Shown here: positions 24,999 through 36,499 of the stretch, piece by piece
How positions within the stretch are numbered: the first letter of the stretch is position 1
Layout of the letters: the number at the start of each line of letters is the position of its first letter
Source: Apostichopus japonicus
Lineage: Eukaryota; Echinodermata; Holothuroidea; Aspidochirotida; Stichopodidae
Reading direction: 5' to 3'
DNA: 64,000 bases
Assembly (NCBI RefSeq): GCF_037975245.1
Contig: NC_092577.1
Location: 25,667,398-25,731,397, forward strand
Made by a program: the position numbers and the translations under genes
The notes under the pieces: model-generated
The model's input: only the letters and a program-made list of their open reading frames with translations
Told to the model about the DNA's origin: nothing
The model's database searches: none

Positions 24999-25202
24999 TC
25001 GACATAACGGACGGAAATCCTTGCGATTTCCGGGGACAGTTACTTTTGCATAACCAAGTGGAACGTCTAGATCCGTGCACGTACTGTAGATGTTTCAATG
25101 GAACAACAGCATGTACTATTGAAAGCTGTCCTTCTACGGCTGGGTGTGGACCAACTGATGTGGTAATCATCCCTGAAGAATGCTGTCCACAATGTCCATA
25201 CA
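24999..25202 (+). CDS. VWC domain exon (exon 2) of modular secreted protein
   Basis: The exon encodes one complete von Willebrand factor type C domain of about 67 residues. All ten expected cysteines are present, including the CTYCRC (CxxCxC) and ECCPQCP (CCxxC) signatures. VWC domains are extracellular and often bind BMP-type ligands or matrix proteins, but binding here is not shown. The acceptor is TATATCTCAG and the donor is GTAAGT. The exon begins after the first base of a codon and ends after the first base (TAC A), so it is class 1-1 and could be added or removed without changing the frame. ATG and stop codons seen outside these splice sites are not used in this model. Confidence 0.92.
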
Positions 25203-25949
25203 GTAAGTACATGTGTACAATATACATCGTATAACCCTCTATGTAAGATGTGGACGGGCAATTGGAAAATTCACTAACATGTCAGAATCATGGGCTCCTG
25301 TCATGGGCTCCCATATATGGCTCTCGTCATGATTAAAATGTGCGAGGGTGGTCTTCATGTTCACAACTTTACGCAATGCGGCACGCTTTTCCAATTTCCT
25401 CGATAACTAATATACAGACAACTCAACAATAAGAAGAGAGAAGGAAACGTTACCATGTTATGTAAAGTTAAGGTAAAGACAGACATCTGCACCTGCAATT
25501 CATTTTGCGATCTCTGGACGTTGATCAAACTAAAGAAAAAACACTATTGTCACAAGTGCCGGATAATGTTCAATTCAAAGTAATAGTAGGAAACGTGTGG
25601 CTTACACTGTAAAAGATACGTAAATATCAATACGATTTACAATATCGTTTCTTAAAGAAAGATAGGTTTGGGAACTATGCCATAGCATATTGAATTCGTA
25701 TGTTCATGTAACCGTACACATGAACTACTTGAACACACAATTGCTTTGACATGGACAACAGCAATGACCTCATACGAAATTGAAGTCTCAATACGTTAAT
25801 CCATTGTATTCCATTATACTTAGGAGTCGCTTTGTCAATATCACTGTTGTTCGATCATTGGCACCGAGGGAAAAGATAATTTGTACTTACAACACCGTAT
25901 CTAACTACTATTTTGTTGCTGAATGTATCGTATACCTAACTTAAATTGG

Positions 25950-26027
<78 letters not shown>

Positions 26028-26040
26028 CATGTTTCTTTAG
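25203..26040 (+). other. Intron 2 of the VWC gene
   Basis: It is AT-rich and holds a long TA repeat at its 3' end. No other feature is seen. Confidence 0.7.
25953..26028. repeat. (TA)n microsatellite next to a splice acceptor
   Basis: About 76 bp of almost perfect TA dinucleotides with one C interruption (TACATA). It ends only about 12 bp before the acceptor of exon 3 (CATGTTTCTTTAG at 26028-26040). It therefore occupies the region where the branch point and most of the polypyrimidine tract would lie. Confidence 0.95.
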
Positions 26041-26483
26041 GAATTGTCGTATCTGAAGCAACTATTACTGGCTTCAACAACTTCTCATTCACGGTGAGTG
26101 ACACAAAACGTTTCCGGTTTGGCCTGGACATTACAGTAAACAGAAAGCAAAGTTCAACAGTTGTCAGGGGTCAGAAACTTTGGAAACTAAGCAGTTGGTT
26201 CAGTCGAAACGAAAATGGTTCAGGACCGACATTTGCGTTTCAAGACAACATCTTTAATGATAGGAATGCAGTAATGGAATACTCTAAGCCAAACTATCCA
26301 CCAATGTACTGGACCAAATTGGGGGAACATTGCAATTTAAAAACGCCACGTGTGATGACTACAAATACTTTTGCGTTGAATTTGGACAACAATCCCAAAC
26401 AATGCCGCTTTATAACCTTTCTTTCACCTTTCAATCGCAAAAAGAAAGACTGATTGATTGTGTACGTCTTGGAACGTGCAAAA
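26041..26483 (+). CDS. Unrecognised extracellular domain exon, copy A (exon 3), with frame break
   Basis: I do not recognise this domain of about 147 residues. It contains FRFGLDITVNRK, a GQKLWKLSSW motif, CDDYKYFCVEF and DCVRLGTC. All have clear counterparts in the exon at 33426-33878 (FGLNITVDRK, TNLWELTAW, CNDFQHFCVRF, DCMELGYC). Four cysteines are shared and probably pair, consistent with secretion. The exon is class 1-1 (acceptor TTTCTTTAG, donor GTGAGT after TGC AAA A). The frame shifts by one base at the G run 26321-26325: upstream homology is in one frame and downstream homology in another. Either this copy is damaged or one G is missing from the assembly. Function is unknown. Confidence 0.8.
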
Positions 26484-27773
26484 GTGAGTATCCACATTTT
26501 AAATATAACTGGGTCACATTCCTTGCTTGCGTATACGATGCCAATAAGGGTGGGTAATCGTGATACTTTTTTGGTGTACTGCGTTCAAGATTTTAGTATT
26601 AAAAAAGAAGCGTAAAGGATATTAGAAAAAAAGAATATGCCGCATTCCGATTCTCTCTAGAAGTTGCGTTATTCATTAAATGCTTTAGTGCAGCAACACG
26701 AAGCATAGCACGATGGTAACAAATTCGTTTCAAGGATGGCAAGTCTCAATACCATTCGTTAAGGACCGTTTCATAACAAGCCAAGTAGTACCGACTCACG
26801 GGATGCCAGGATTGTTCAAAACAGCTAATCAAGTGATGAGAATGGGATTTGTTGAGGTGGCATCAAAATGTTGAAATGTTCACACAACTATATGAGTACT
26901 TTATTCCAAATTGTTGAATAACTCACTTTTATTTCAACATAATGCAGAAAGTTGTCGAATTACTACTTGTCAACATTAGACAATTTGACGTTTTTAACAA
27001 CTAAATACAGAATTACTCACTTCATGCCAATGGTTTCGCATCTCAACAATTTTCTGCGAAATGTACTTTAACTATAGCTAAATACAATTTTGCAATTCGA
27101 CATTTTTTGTTTTTAAATTGGTCAATAGATGAATTTTCATTCATCAATTAAAATATTTGTTGCAATATTATGGATACGTTAAAGTGCCGCGAAATATTAG
27201 GATCTTTTTATGTAATTCTGCTACAATACATCATTTTGCTGCAAATTCTTGAATGGGTGATAATCCGATATGGGCGTAATTAATCATATTTTGGAAACGT
27301 TCAGATGCCGTCAAAATATTAAGATCTCTCTTGTGACTTTGCTGCAAATTCATCATTTGCTGCAAAATGTTGAAATGATGACATTCCGAAGCGAGCAAAA
27401 TTAATTGGTTTGTTGCAAAATTTTATTTTCCGAAATTTATTAAATGATCAAATTATTGTTTTGCTGCAATATGTTCTAACGATTATATCCCCGATGTGAG
27501 CGTAGTTAATCTTTTGTTGCATATCGTTGAATTTACGAGATTTAAAGTAATCAATTATCATTTTTCTACAGATTGTTAAATTTCAATTTGTGGCAAATTG
27601 TTAACATGTCTGTGAACAATTAGTCATTTTGGCGAAAAAAATTGCTAAAGAATTTATCAAAATATTTTTAACATTTTTAACGTCACCTTATTTCCTTAAT
27701 TACTTTTAAATTTTACTTGTTCAGATATTCGTTGACTTGTAAAAGATGTATCATTATTCCATATGAAATCAAG
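26484..27773 (+). repeat. Intron with degenerate tandem units of about 105-120 bp
   Basis: Between about 26850 and 27620 the sequence repeats a theme of TTGCTGCAAA, GTTGAA and a phrase like CGATATGGGCGTAATTAATC at about 27266, 27386 and 27492 (spacing about 120 and 106 bp). The copies are strongly diverged. No ORF or known transposon was recognised. Confidence 0.5.
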
Positions 27774-27955
27774 ATTACACTGAGTGTAACTATCAGCAAC
27801 ACACTGTTCGGGACAACGAAAGATTGGAGCTTGATAACTGCACAACATGCACCTGTCGCAATAAAATAGTGACATGCGAGACTGAAACATGCGGTGCCGA
27901 ATGTGAAGAAGGAAAAGACATTACAGAAGAGCGTTGTCCTGTTTATTCTCTTATC
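27774..27955 (+). pseudogene. Decayed second VWC-like exon (exon 4 or pseudo-exon)
   Basis: The plus-strand frame reads YTECNYQQHTV, then LDNCTTCTCRNKIVTCETE and CGAEC, ending ITEERCPVYS. This is a VWC domain: CTTCTC is the CxxCxC signature and the spacing is normal. Eight of the ten cysteines remain. The first Cys of the CC pair is Arg and the final Cys is Tyr. The candidate acceptor at 27772-27773 would start it in the expected phase 1 but has a poor pyrimidine tract. The candidate donor GTGAGT at 27956 leaves phase 0, which does not fit the next exon. I judge it a duplicated exon that has been lost, though alternative use cannot be excluded. Confidence 0.65.
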
Positions 27956-29285
27956 GTGAGTAGAGCCTTGTCCATAAGAGCTTATTTTTCGTAACAATAA
28001 AATTCTTTCCGAATTAATTAATGATAATGACCAATGTTACAAATCGTACTATACTTCAAACAGAACCAATTCAATCTTCTATGACTAGAACATAGAACAA
28101 CCCTGCAGTAAACACAACGAAACATTTAACAATAAAAGATCAAGTTTCGAACAGTCTTAGGAGATGAGCAAAACAATTCTTTAGTACAATAATCTTACTT
28201 GTATTACTTTTTAAAGTTTCGGGCTTAGAATTAATGTAATTTTCTAATTTCAAAATGAATTTCATTTTGTATAAAAACTAGTTACATTTTGGCATAATCT
28301 CATTCAACTTCAACACTTATATAAATAATATTTACAATGGAGAATGTACAGTTCATTTTGGGTGATCTAACATTAAATTGTAACCAAAAACTAGTTGAAC
28401 GGTATCTAATAGAAGACAGGAGGTTACATGGCCGTCTCAAAATAGGTGCTTTATGGTTTCTGTATCCATTTTACAGAAAGTGCATGCAGGGCTATTATTT
28501 TTTTGTCATTAAATAAAGAAGCCTATTGATAGCAAGAAGACGGTAGAGAAAATACCTCCAATTGAAAATACTGACCTTTGGTCTCGTAGAGAGTACTAAA
28601 AGGGATTTTAAATATGATGTACTAGTTATCACAATTGAGATTAAAGAGCAAGTTCCGCTTATCACACGCACGTGGAGAAGAGAAATGGGCCAGATTAAGA
28701 GACAGTAAACCGCCTTTGAAAGACTTGGAGTATTAGAAATAACATTTATGAGATGATCTTCTGGAGCGCTGGCTACCGAAGCCTGAAATGAACATTTCCA
28801 AGCAGGAAAAATTGCATAAAGAATACCGATTTAAATACCGTTTAAAGGGGAGCCTTTTCAGATAAAATTTATCCCAAAACTGAGTATAAGAAATTGGAGA
28901 ACCATCACTTCTGAAAAGCTCCTTGATGTACATAATCCCGACTTGACGGATCTTATGAAAATAGATTGTTGAATTATGAAATGGTTATTACAGATAACCT
29001 GATTCTCGAAATTTTTGGACGGAGTAACACAAGTAGCCTTATAGACCATGCAATGCAGACCTGTCCAATGAAAATGTTTTATCATTTTAACAATATCGTT
29101 TACGTTAAAGTTACAATTAAACAAAAGTTCCTTCCGAAAAGGGGAAAGAGAAGCATCGAAAAAGTATTCCAGTAACCCGTACCATACTTGTCAAGTAAAC
29201 GTCTAACCCAAGAAGCTTTTAAGGTATTGACAAAGCAATCCACACGCATACTTTTGAACCCACCTTGCACAATAGGGTTGATCAT

Positions 29286-31109
29286 CAGGTGCGTATCCAG
29301 GGGGGGCGTTGGGGGCGCGCGCCCCCCGGGTAAGGAAAAGAGGAGAGAAAAAAAAGAGAAGAAAAAAGGGAAAAGGAGGGGAAAAAAGAAAAGGAGGAGA
29401 GGAAGGAAGGGAAAAGAAAAAGAAAAAAGAGAGAAAAAGGAGAAAAGGAGGGAGTAGAAGATAGCCAAGACCTCGGGAAGAGAAAGATCCCTATTATATA
29501 CACAGGGTAGCCAGTGACAGATCAAGGATTACGGAGGGGGTGTGCGCCTCACCCTACCCGTTACCCCGACAACTCCATTTTTGACGTTTCCGTTTTTCCT
29601 CTCTCACTAATGTACTTGAACTCGACCGAGTCGTCGGGGAACATAACGCATTTCGGGAAGGGGGCGACCGCCCCCCCCCGAGCAAATTTTCTTTATGACA
29701 TCGCTAGTAATTTCAAAATAGACAATGCTTAGATGCAACTTACAAGGCCTGGGAAGTGTCATTTCCAGCGATCTGGGAGGCATTTTAGGCCACAATTTTT
29801 CTTGTACGCTTCGCGCCAACTCATAGTGGCGCTTCGCTTAGATAGTTTGCCTACAGGCTTCGCCCTCCCTTGGCAATTACTCGCTACACGCCTGTTCGAA
29901 TTTGTAAAGCAAAGAGCAGATATAACATCATATCAATGAGCATTGAAATGCATGTTCCACGATGAACAGCCTCAAAAACTGTCAATGTGTGTAGTCAAAG
30001 GCGTAGGAGCCAGATTGGATTTGGGGGCTGTAATGACTTGCCCGAAAAAAAAAGCCCAAATTTTTCGCGCGCAAAGCGCGCATTCAACATGTCGGTGCCA
30101 ATATCATATAGGCAAGATCGGTCATTACATCAAATGGCATCGTGTACCGCACGGTCCGTCAAAGTTGCACAGTATACCGCCGGATGCTAATGTAAACAAC
30201 CAAATGTCTTATGTAGATCAGGAGAAAAACCATACAGATCCATTTATGTCAAAACTCTCTTTTACAGTAGTAATGTCGGCCAAGCTTAAAACTTTATTTC
30301 AATTACCAACGAGATCATTTTAAGCTATTCATTGCTATTTATTTTTCTTTCAGTAGGTGCCCGAAAAAAATGGGAAAACAATTGGGGGGGGGGGCTGCAG
30401 CCCCCGCCTCCTACGGGACCTACGCCTATGAGTGAAGTGTTCGGTTTCGATATACCTGATATCGGAAATATCTCCTATTTTTCTGTTCCTTCAACCAAGT
30501 TTTGTAAAAGCCATTATAAGAGGTTGCAATATTTCTACACCAATAAATTAACTGTGTCGGAATTTTCCAAAATTTCCTCACCAACATTCTTCATCATACT
30601 TTCCTCTACTGGTTCAATTTGGACCTGTCTGTTAGGGGTTCAAGGAGGTTTTTCTATATTGGTTGTCTATAGATGACATTTTGTGCAACATTATGGGTAT
30701 GTTTTCAAGTGATTTTATTCACGAGAAAAGTGAATTTTCAAATTCTCAACAAGTAATGGGCTTAAAACCTTCAAAAGTGGGGCTTTCGGATATTGTGGGC
30801 CGTGACGTAGAATAACCTACAAAAGCAATGATCCATAGGACATGCAATCAGGTCGAACATGATGTGTGACTGGTGACAATCTTCAAAAAGGTTATGGATG
30901 GAAAAAAAAAACTTTTGGGAAATACTTGGTTCTCTGGCAAAAGTGTACATCTGGTTGCTCATTTTCAAGCCCGAGAAGTGCCATTTCCGGTGATCTGGGG
31001 GGTATCAAAACCAGAAATTTTCTTGTACGCTCCGCGCCAACCGATGGTGGCGCTCCGCTTAGATAGTAATTCGCGCCCCCCGGGTTAGATAATCCTGGAT
31101 ACGCGCCTG
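29286..31109 (+). mobile_element. hAT-like non-autonomous TIR transposon, copy 2
   Basis: The TIRs are CAGGTGCGTATCCAGG and CCTGGATACGCGCCTG, with the exact 5-bp target duplication ATCAT (29281-29285 and 31110-31114). Layout is as in copy 1: GC palindrome, purine-only tract (about 29330-29460), poly-C run, nested MITE (about 29994-30427) and a gene-free right half. At 1824 bp it is about 150 bp shorter than copy 1. It has no transposase and must have been moved by an enzyme encoded elsewhere. Confidence 0.92.
29994..30427 (+). mobile_element. MITE nested in TIR transposon copy 2
   Basis: The left end is AGGCGTAGGAGCC near 29999 and the right end is the inverted form, CCTACGCC near 30420. The left flank TGTGTGTA (29986-29993) corresponds to the eroded right flank ATGAGTGA. 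A GCGCGCAAAGCGCGC hairpin lies inside at about 30066-30082. Confidence 0.6.
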
Positions 31110-32579
31110 ATCATAGTATCTCTACTGACCTTATCAGGAGCATTATGCCAAATAAATAATACTATGAACCTTGTTAATACAATCCTTACGAGGGTTTGGA
31201 AGAACATAGACAAGTACACCAATTGGCTAATAGAAAAAGACAATTATGTTTCGTCTAATAGGAGTCATACCTCTAATACTCCACAACAGAAGTTGATTTT
31301 TAAGTCTAGATTGTTTTTGCTGGTAGTTCAGCCGTCGTCGCCATTATGAGTGAAACTTATACCCAGAAACTTAATAGGGCCATAATTGAAAATCAGGTTC
31401 AAGGTCAGAGAGATAATCGGGTGGAGTAATAATAAAGGAACCTAGCGGAAAGACCTGAGTTTTCTGGAAACTTCACCTTAAGTTCAGAGGATAGCTTGAA
31501 AATGTTTAGGGTGTTGAGCATTTCAAGAGTCGAGTCTTTGCTACCATTATCGTCGGCATACTGTAGAACGTTCAATTCATGACCATAAATAATTAATACC
31601 AGTAATGTTATTGTTAATAATATTAGCTTTAGAGAGAATATCAGCGCAGATTATGAACAGAAACGAGCTCAGAGGGTAACCTTGCCTAACACTTCCTTTT
31701 ATACAAAAGGTACCGGTAGAATTACCATTGTGACATGCAGTACTATTACTGTACAAGAGACTATGAGTCATATTGTCATGTGTATGGTTTATAAGATAAA
31801 AAAAATATAAACCTAATATTCTCACCAATAACTTTAATCACCATAGACCCCGTTTCATTATCCCCGACACGATGCTCAATAATACCTTTCAATTTGCGAG
31901 CTAATACTTTTGCACCAATCTTAAAGTCGGTATTTAGTAAAAGAGATTGGTTTGTTCTCAGTTAGAAACCATGGGTCGTTGTCAGGCTTACAATGAGAGT
32001 GATCACTCCCCTACTTTGCTCCTTAGACAAATAGTAATTATGATAAAAGTTAAAGCCTCCGCCACATATAATAGCCTGACAATGAAAGCTGTGTAAACTG
32101 CGTGTAATACTAATGCAAAAACCAGGATCATCATTGTTTGGCCCGTACGTGCAGAGTAAAGTTAAAGTTGTAGTATCGATGGGAATGTCAGTGCTGATTC
32201 ATCTACCATCTTGATCACAGCGAACCTTATATGTATAGTAAAGAGAAGTTTTATGTTAACAAATTATAGCAACCCCTTTGCTAAGAGCCGTGCCATGAAA
32301 GAATCAAATTGGCCCACCCTATTCATTTCACCAGATTTGTTCAACATCTGGAGTAAAATGCGTTTCTTGAACTAAGATTATATCAAAAGTATGGCGGTAA
32401 AAATGTTTAAATTGCTGCCTACGATTGACTGATGGTCTTATTCCCCTAACATTACTAAAACAGATTTTAAGGTCGGCCATCGATACAGCAAAGAATAAAG
32501 AGCAAAAAAAAAAATAAATAAATAAAATAGATATCGACTACATAAACGTGGTACTGAGATATCATTAATACTAAAGAAG

Positions 32580-33059
32580 GGTTTTTTAACAGCTTAACGT
32601 TAGCACCCAAAGCAATTGAGATGGGAAACAGGATGTTATCCAAACTTCTTCGGAAACCTTTTTTGCAATTTTGATAGTCCTCCTTTTCTGTCAGTCGTCT
32701 TTCAATCCAACTATACGTAAGTTATTTTCTTATTGAGAACCGCTCTTATTTGTTTAGTAGACCGGCATGGTGATCTTTTTCACTCTTTTTCGTCGAGGGC
32801 TTTACAGCTCAGTAATTGACAGTTTCAGGTCTTCAATTGCCTTGTTGAAATCATCTTGAAGGGACTATATCTCTTTAAGGAGAATCTTGCGTAGCCGAAC
32901 AATACCGGAGTTTATGTCCCTTGCAAAATCACCTTCCTCTGTATCAGAGTTATAGTCTTCACTCCTTGAGTGTGATAGGCTAGAGCGAAGGCTAGGTTGA
33001 GAAGCCGACTCATGAAGTGTTTTGCTCCGGAGGCTTCCTTTTGGTCTTCCAGCAGGCAT
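32580..33059 (-). pseudogene. LINE ORF1 (nucleic-acid-binding protein) remnant
   Basis: The reading begins MPAGRPKGSLRSKTLHE, is Ser/Arg rich, and continues into an acidic and then coiled-coil-like stretch (LRKILLKEI). After a stop it continues in the same region with ENNLRIVGLK, a phrase typical of L1/Tx1-type ORF1 RNA-recognition regions. ORF1 proteins coat the element's RNA. At least three in-frame stops show that it is dead. It ends shortly before the ORF2 start at 32480. Confidence 0.65.
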
Positions 33060-33425
33060 TTATTTATCCTTAATATTAATATACACTGTCAGAAAAAGGG
33101 GCTTTGCAAGAAAAAGATGTAATATTTAAAGCACATATATCCCAGTATAACCCAATAGCATACGGTTGTGGTTAACCCAACATCACAGTTAGGTAGTCCA
33201 AAATCACAGTTAGTTAGTCCAATAATAATAAAAACAACAATAAATATAATAATAATGATAATGATATGATATGATACCAGAACCTTCGTGTCACAGACCT
33301 ATCAAGTTTTACCACTCGGCAACAGTTATTCTACTGATGTGAGTGGATATTAAAGGTTTTCTATAACCTGTCAACGATAGCGTATTACGCATGTTTTACG
33401 ATCATTTGCTTTCTTACTTTACCAG

Positions 33426-33878
33426 GTTTGTACCCAGAGAGTACCAGCATCATCTACATAAGTGACCAAAATTTCACTGCTGGAACGCATAAATTGAATG
33501 TAACATTTGGATTAAATATAACCGTCGATCGAAAAAAGACATCAAGATTTATTCTGGGCACAAATCTTTGGGAATTAACGGCTTGGGTAACTTCCAGAAT
33601 AGATGGCGGGAAAAATCAAATCAAGGAAACAGTATTCTCTGAAAAGGACTCTTCAAAAGGGTATGACCAACGTAAAAATGACCCACCTTGGATGGCATGG
33701 GAAAGACTGCATTACGAAATAGATCTCTCCGGTGGAAGTTGCAATGATTTCCAGCATTTTTGTGTGAGATTTCGAAACACAGAAACTGCAAACACGACTT
33801 ATGATGTTGATCTTCACGTGATAACAACAGTATCCAGACAAACAGAGGACTGTATGGAACTCGGCTATTGTACAGAGG
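33426..33878 (+). CDS. Unrecognised extracellular domain exon, copy B (exon 5)
   Basis: This is an intact paralogue of the exon at 26041, about 151 residues with no internal stop. Shared positions include FGLNITVDRK, LWELTAW, CNDFQHFCVRF and a terminal DCMELGYC. Several NxT/NxS sequons occur (NFT, NVT, NIT, NTT), consistent with a secreted glycoprotein. The acceptor TTTCTTACTTTACCAG and the donor GTGAGG give a class 1-1 exon (last codon G|GT). No later exon was found in this window, so the gene continues beyond a long intron or ends in an exon I failed to see. The function of the domain is not known to me. Confidence 0.88.
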
Positions 33879-36480
33879 GTGAGGTACTTTATTGAGAGTA
33901 TGTTCATGTAGTACTGAAGTTAGCCAGGTGTACTTGTACCATTTTCATAACGCCCTCTCACATTTATATGTACATTTTCTGATGCTGTGAATGGGTAGTA
34001 AACTCGAATAAAGAAATAGAGAAATAATGAAACATCAACCACAAAGTGTTTCTTTGTTGGTAAAAACAGGGAAAAACCCTAGCAGTAGCGAAATTTATTT
34101 ATTTAGGAAAATGACACTAAAGACGGTGGGCTTGGTAATGAGCGGCCATTTTGTGTGTGCGTATGTATGTCTGCACTAAGTCCATGGCATGGCACATTAC
34201 GAGAAAGCATGTGAACTGAAAGGTGGCATACATCCATCCATAATACACAATTAGCAACTTGAACACATGTAAAAGAAATATAATTAAGTCCGGTAACTAA
34301 ATGGCATAAACAAATGAAAATGTGCAACTGTCAACGTAGATATGTAGTAACTGGAACTTTATAGGGGTACAACACACACTATGCAATAACTACATCATGG
34401 ACCAGAAGTGGCCTAGCTGGAAAAGTTTGAGGTAAGAGTGACCCTGGCAGGTGCCGTAGTATTTTTCGCCCCTTTTTATCCTCTCTATATCCTTACTATA
34501 TAGAATTGGATGAATATTCACAATGTTATCTGCATAGATCAACACGTTAAGGAAAGCAGATTTCGACATAGATTACTGTTCCCTCACCCCCTTGGATATC
34601 TGCGAAGGCCTTCAATTAGAGACGTGACAATGCTGCCAAGTAAAATAGTTCAAATTCACAGTATTTATTCTGTAAGACTGTTTTAGAGAAATGGTACATG
34701 TATAACAAATGAAGTAGCAATGATCCTTGAAAGGAATATCGAGATCTGAAAGATTTTCCGAATGGCTGTCCATTCGTTTAGCCAATAACCAACTAAGCAC
34801 GCTAATACTGCTAATTTGACAGACCGATCTTTCATGTCGGTCCTAATGTGCGACATCTGTATTGTTTTCGGTCTCTGGTTTACAGTAACGCAATCGTGTG
34901 AAAGCACTCACAAGCTGCGAACGTGCCAAATGAACTTGTATACTGGCACGCTGGGTGAACGACTAGTTCTACTTGTGCAGTTTCGCTGCGTTAAATAGTT
35001 GCCTTGACTTAAAACTTTGAAGTTCACAAATATGTTTCGAAAGAACTCTTCTTCCTCGTTTTTTTTACGAAAGAACATTGTAGATACAGGTGATCAACTC
35101 ACGGTACCGTTCGTTGTAATCTTTACTCATAGATTGCAACTTGTTGAGTTTCGCGTAGCACGATAGGACAGATATCGCAGCACCCTCTGCTCATTCTTAA
35201 GCGTGGTTGGGGAGCCACGTTGGCCAAAATTCTTGCGCATCCCATTTAAGGTCGTCCTAAAAATTTCATATGTTTAAGATTACCATATTTTAACTATCAC
35301 AGGAGTAGTATCGTGCTACTTATCCACCACCTTCTCCCCCCCCCCCGCCCCCATGGAAGCCGTTTCGGGAGATCCCCCTCTGAAGGCCGGAAGCACCGTT
35401 TTTCCGAGACTGTCTCCTGTTTTTCGGGAGCCGTTTCGGGAGCCTTTGTTTTCCGAGGTCGTCAACGATGTTGTGATCGTTTAATTTAAGTAATTCGTAA
35501 ACAAGTTGTAACATGTTCATCATCTAATTTAAGAAACGCATAAAACGAGTTGTCACGCGACTATATTATGCCCTGATATGATGACATGATATGATGTCAT
35601 CGTTATGTTGGGATTTGCTACAGAACGGTATTCATTTGTTTTCGCATAAATATAAAGAAAAAGCGAGTTGTTCAAATCAAGCACACTACTAGCTGGTTAT
35701 CATTGACGACAAACAAACATTTCAAGAAATCTCAGACGAGCTGGCGTACGTACGTGGCAGAAAGATAAACCATAGTTTGTGTATCAAAAAACAAATTTCT
35801 CTAACAAATTCCGATAAATATTTAAATCCACTTTTAATAATGATGAAGTCTTATTTGTATCCATGTTGGAACATCCAACTCTCCTCGAAAGCTGTGCTAA
35901 ACGTAGGCATGCATGGTCCTTTCTAGCATACCAAAGGATTATTTTTAAAAGGTTGACAATAGGCAAACCTTTAGTCCTGCTTTGTCATGTATACTCACAG
36001 AAAAAAAACCCAAACATTTGAGAGATTTAATTCTGTTTTTATATTAATATTGCGGGTTTCAAAATCTGCAGCATTAACTTATGCAGCATGTCCAGAAAGC
36101 TCTTTTCGAACCAGAAGGCTCGCCGGTATTATCTGAGTGTTAAATTGAATCCAGAGTTTTATCAATTTTAATAACGCTACAGGAAGATGTTCTTTTAACT
36201 TCATATAAACAAAATCTGAGCACTTTTGGAAGACATTCAACACCGGATCGTTCCTGACGATTTTGTAATGACTTGTACACGTCTTGCTGCTGGTGATAAA
36301 AGTCTGACTGTTTACCAGTTGAATATGTTTCTGCAGCTGACAAACGCAACTGGTGGTCTTCTGTGTGACGTAAGAACCTTCAGTTGATGAGCACATTGTT
36401 CAAGGGTCATCTCTCAAATTTTGATACAAAGTACTTTCATCATTTTATGTAAATAAATTATTATTTAAGTTCTTTGCTGA
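33879..36480. other. Region without recognised genes
   Basis: Mostly AT-rich sequence. There is a poly-C run at about 35336-35349 followed by a short GC-rich stretch with repeated GCCGTTTCGGGAG (about 35356 and 35430). A 105-residue minus-strand ORF at 36079-36396 has no recognised domain. No exon extending the VWC gene was supported. Confidence 0.45.
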
Positions 36481-36499
36481 TGGCAAGTCATCTGTGTAA

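Larger units (their letters stand above)
28430..32480 (-). pseudogene. LINE ORF2 (endonuclease-reverse transcriptase), broken
   Basis: It starts MADLKICFSNVRGIRPSVNR at 32480. It continues with DIILVQETHF and YGPNNDDPGF, both endonuclease landmarks. The reverse transcriptase shows KGSVRQGYPLSSFLFIICAD near 31680 and QYADDNGS near 31560, the catalytic motif. After the inserted transposon comes FVNTLKASWVRRLL (about 29200), then SDGSPISYTQFWDKF (about 28890) and finally SPACTFCKMDTETIKHLF near 28480. In the family this enzyme nicks DNA and copies the element's RNA. Frameshifts separate almost every block and Trp codons have become stops, so it is inactive. Confidence 0.85.
28400..33059 (-). mobile_element. 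L1/Tx1-like non-LTR retrotransposon, decayed, with inserted TIR transposon
   Basis: On the minus strand, ORF1 starts at 33059 and ORF2 starts at 32480. ORF2 has an APE-type endonuclease, a reverse transcriptase with YADD, and a C-terminal CxxC...H zinc motif near 28480. Many stops and frameshifts are present. A 1824-bp transposon (29286-31109) splits ORF2. Removing it with one copy of ATCAT restores the reading RDTMINPIVQGGF across the junction. The LINE lies in antisense orientation in the intron of the VWC gene between exon 4 and exon 5. Its 3' end is not precisely defined, and I saw no poly(A) tail. Confidence 0.85.

Noticed and set aside
36079-36396. 105-codon minus-strand ORF
   Set aside because: No recognised motif, no splice or promoter support, and length within reach of chance or of a decayed repeat.
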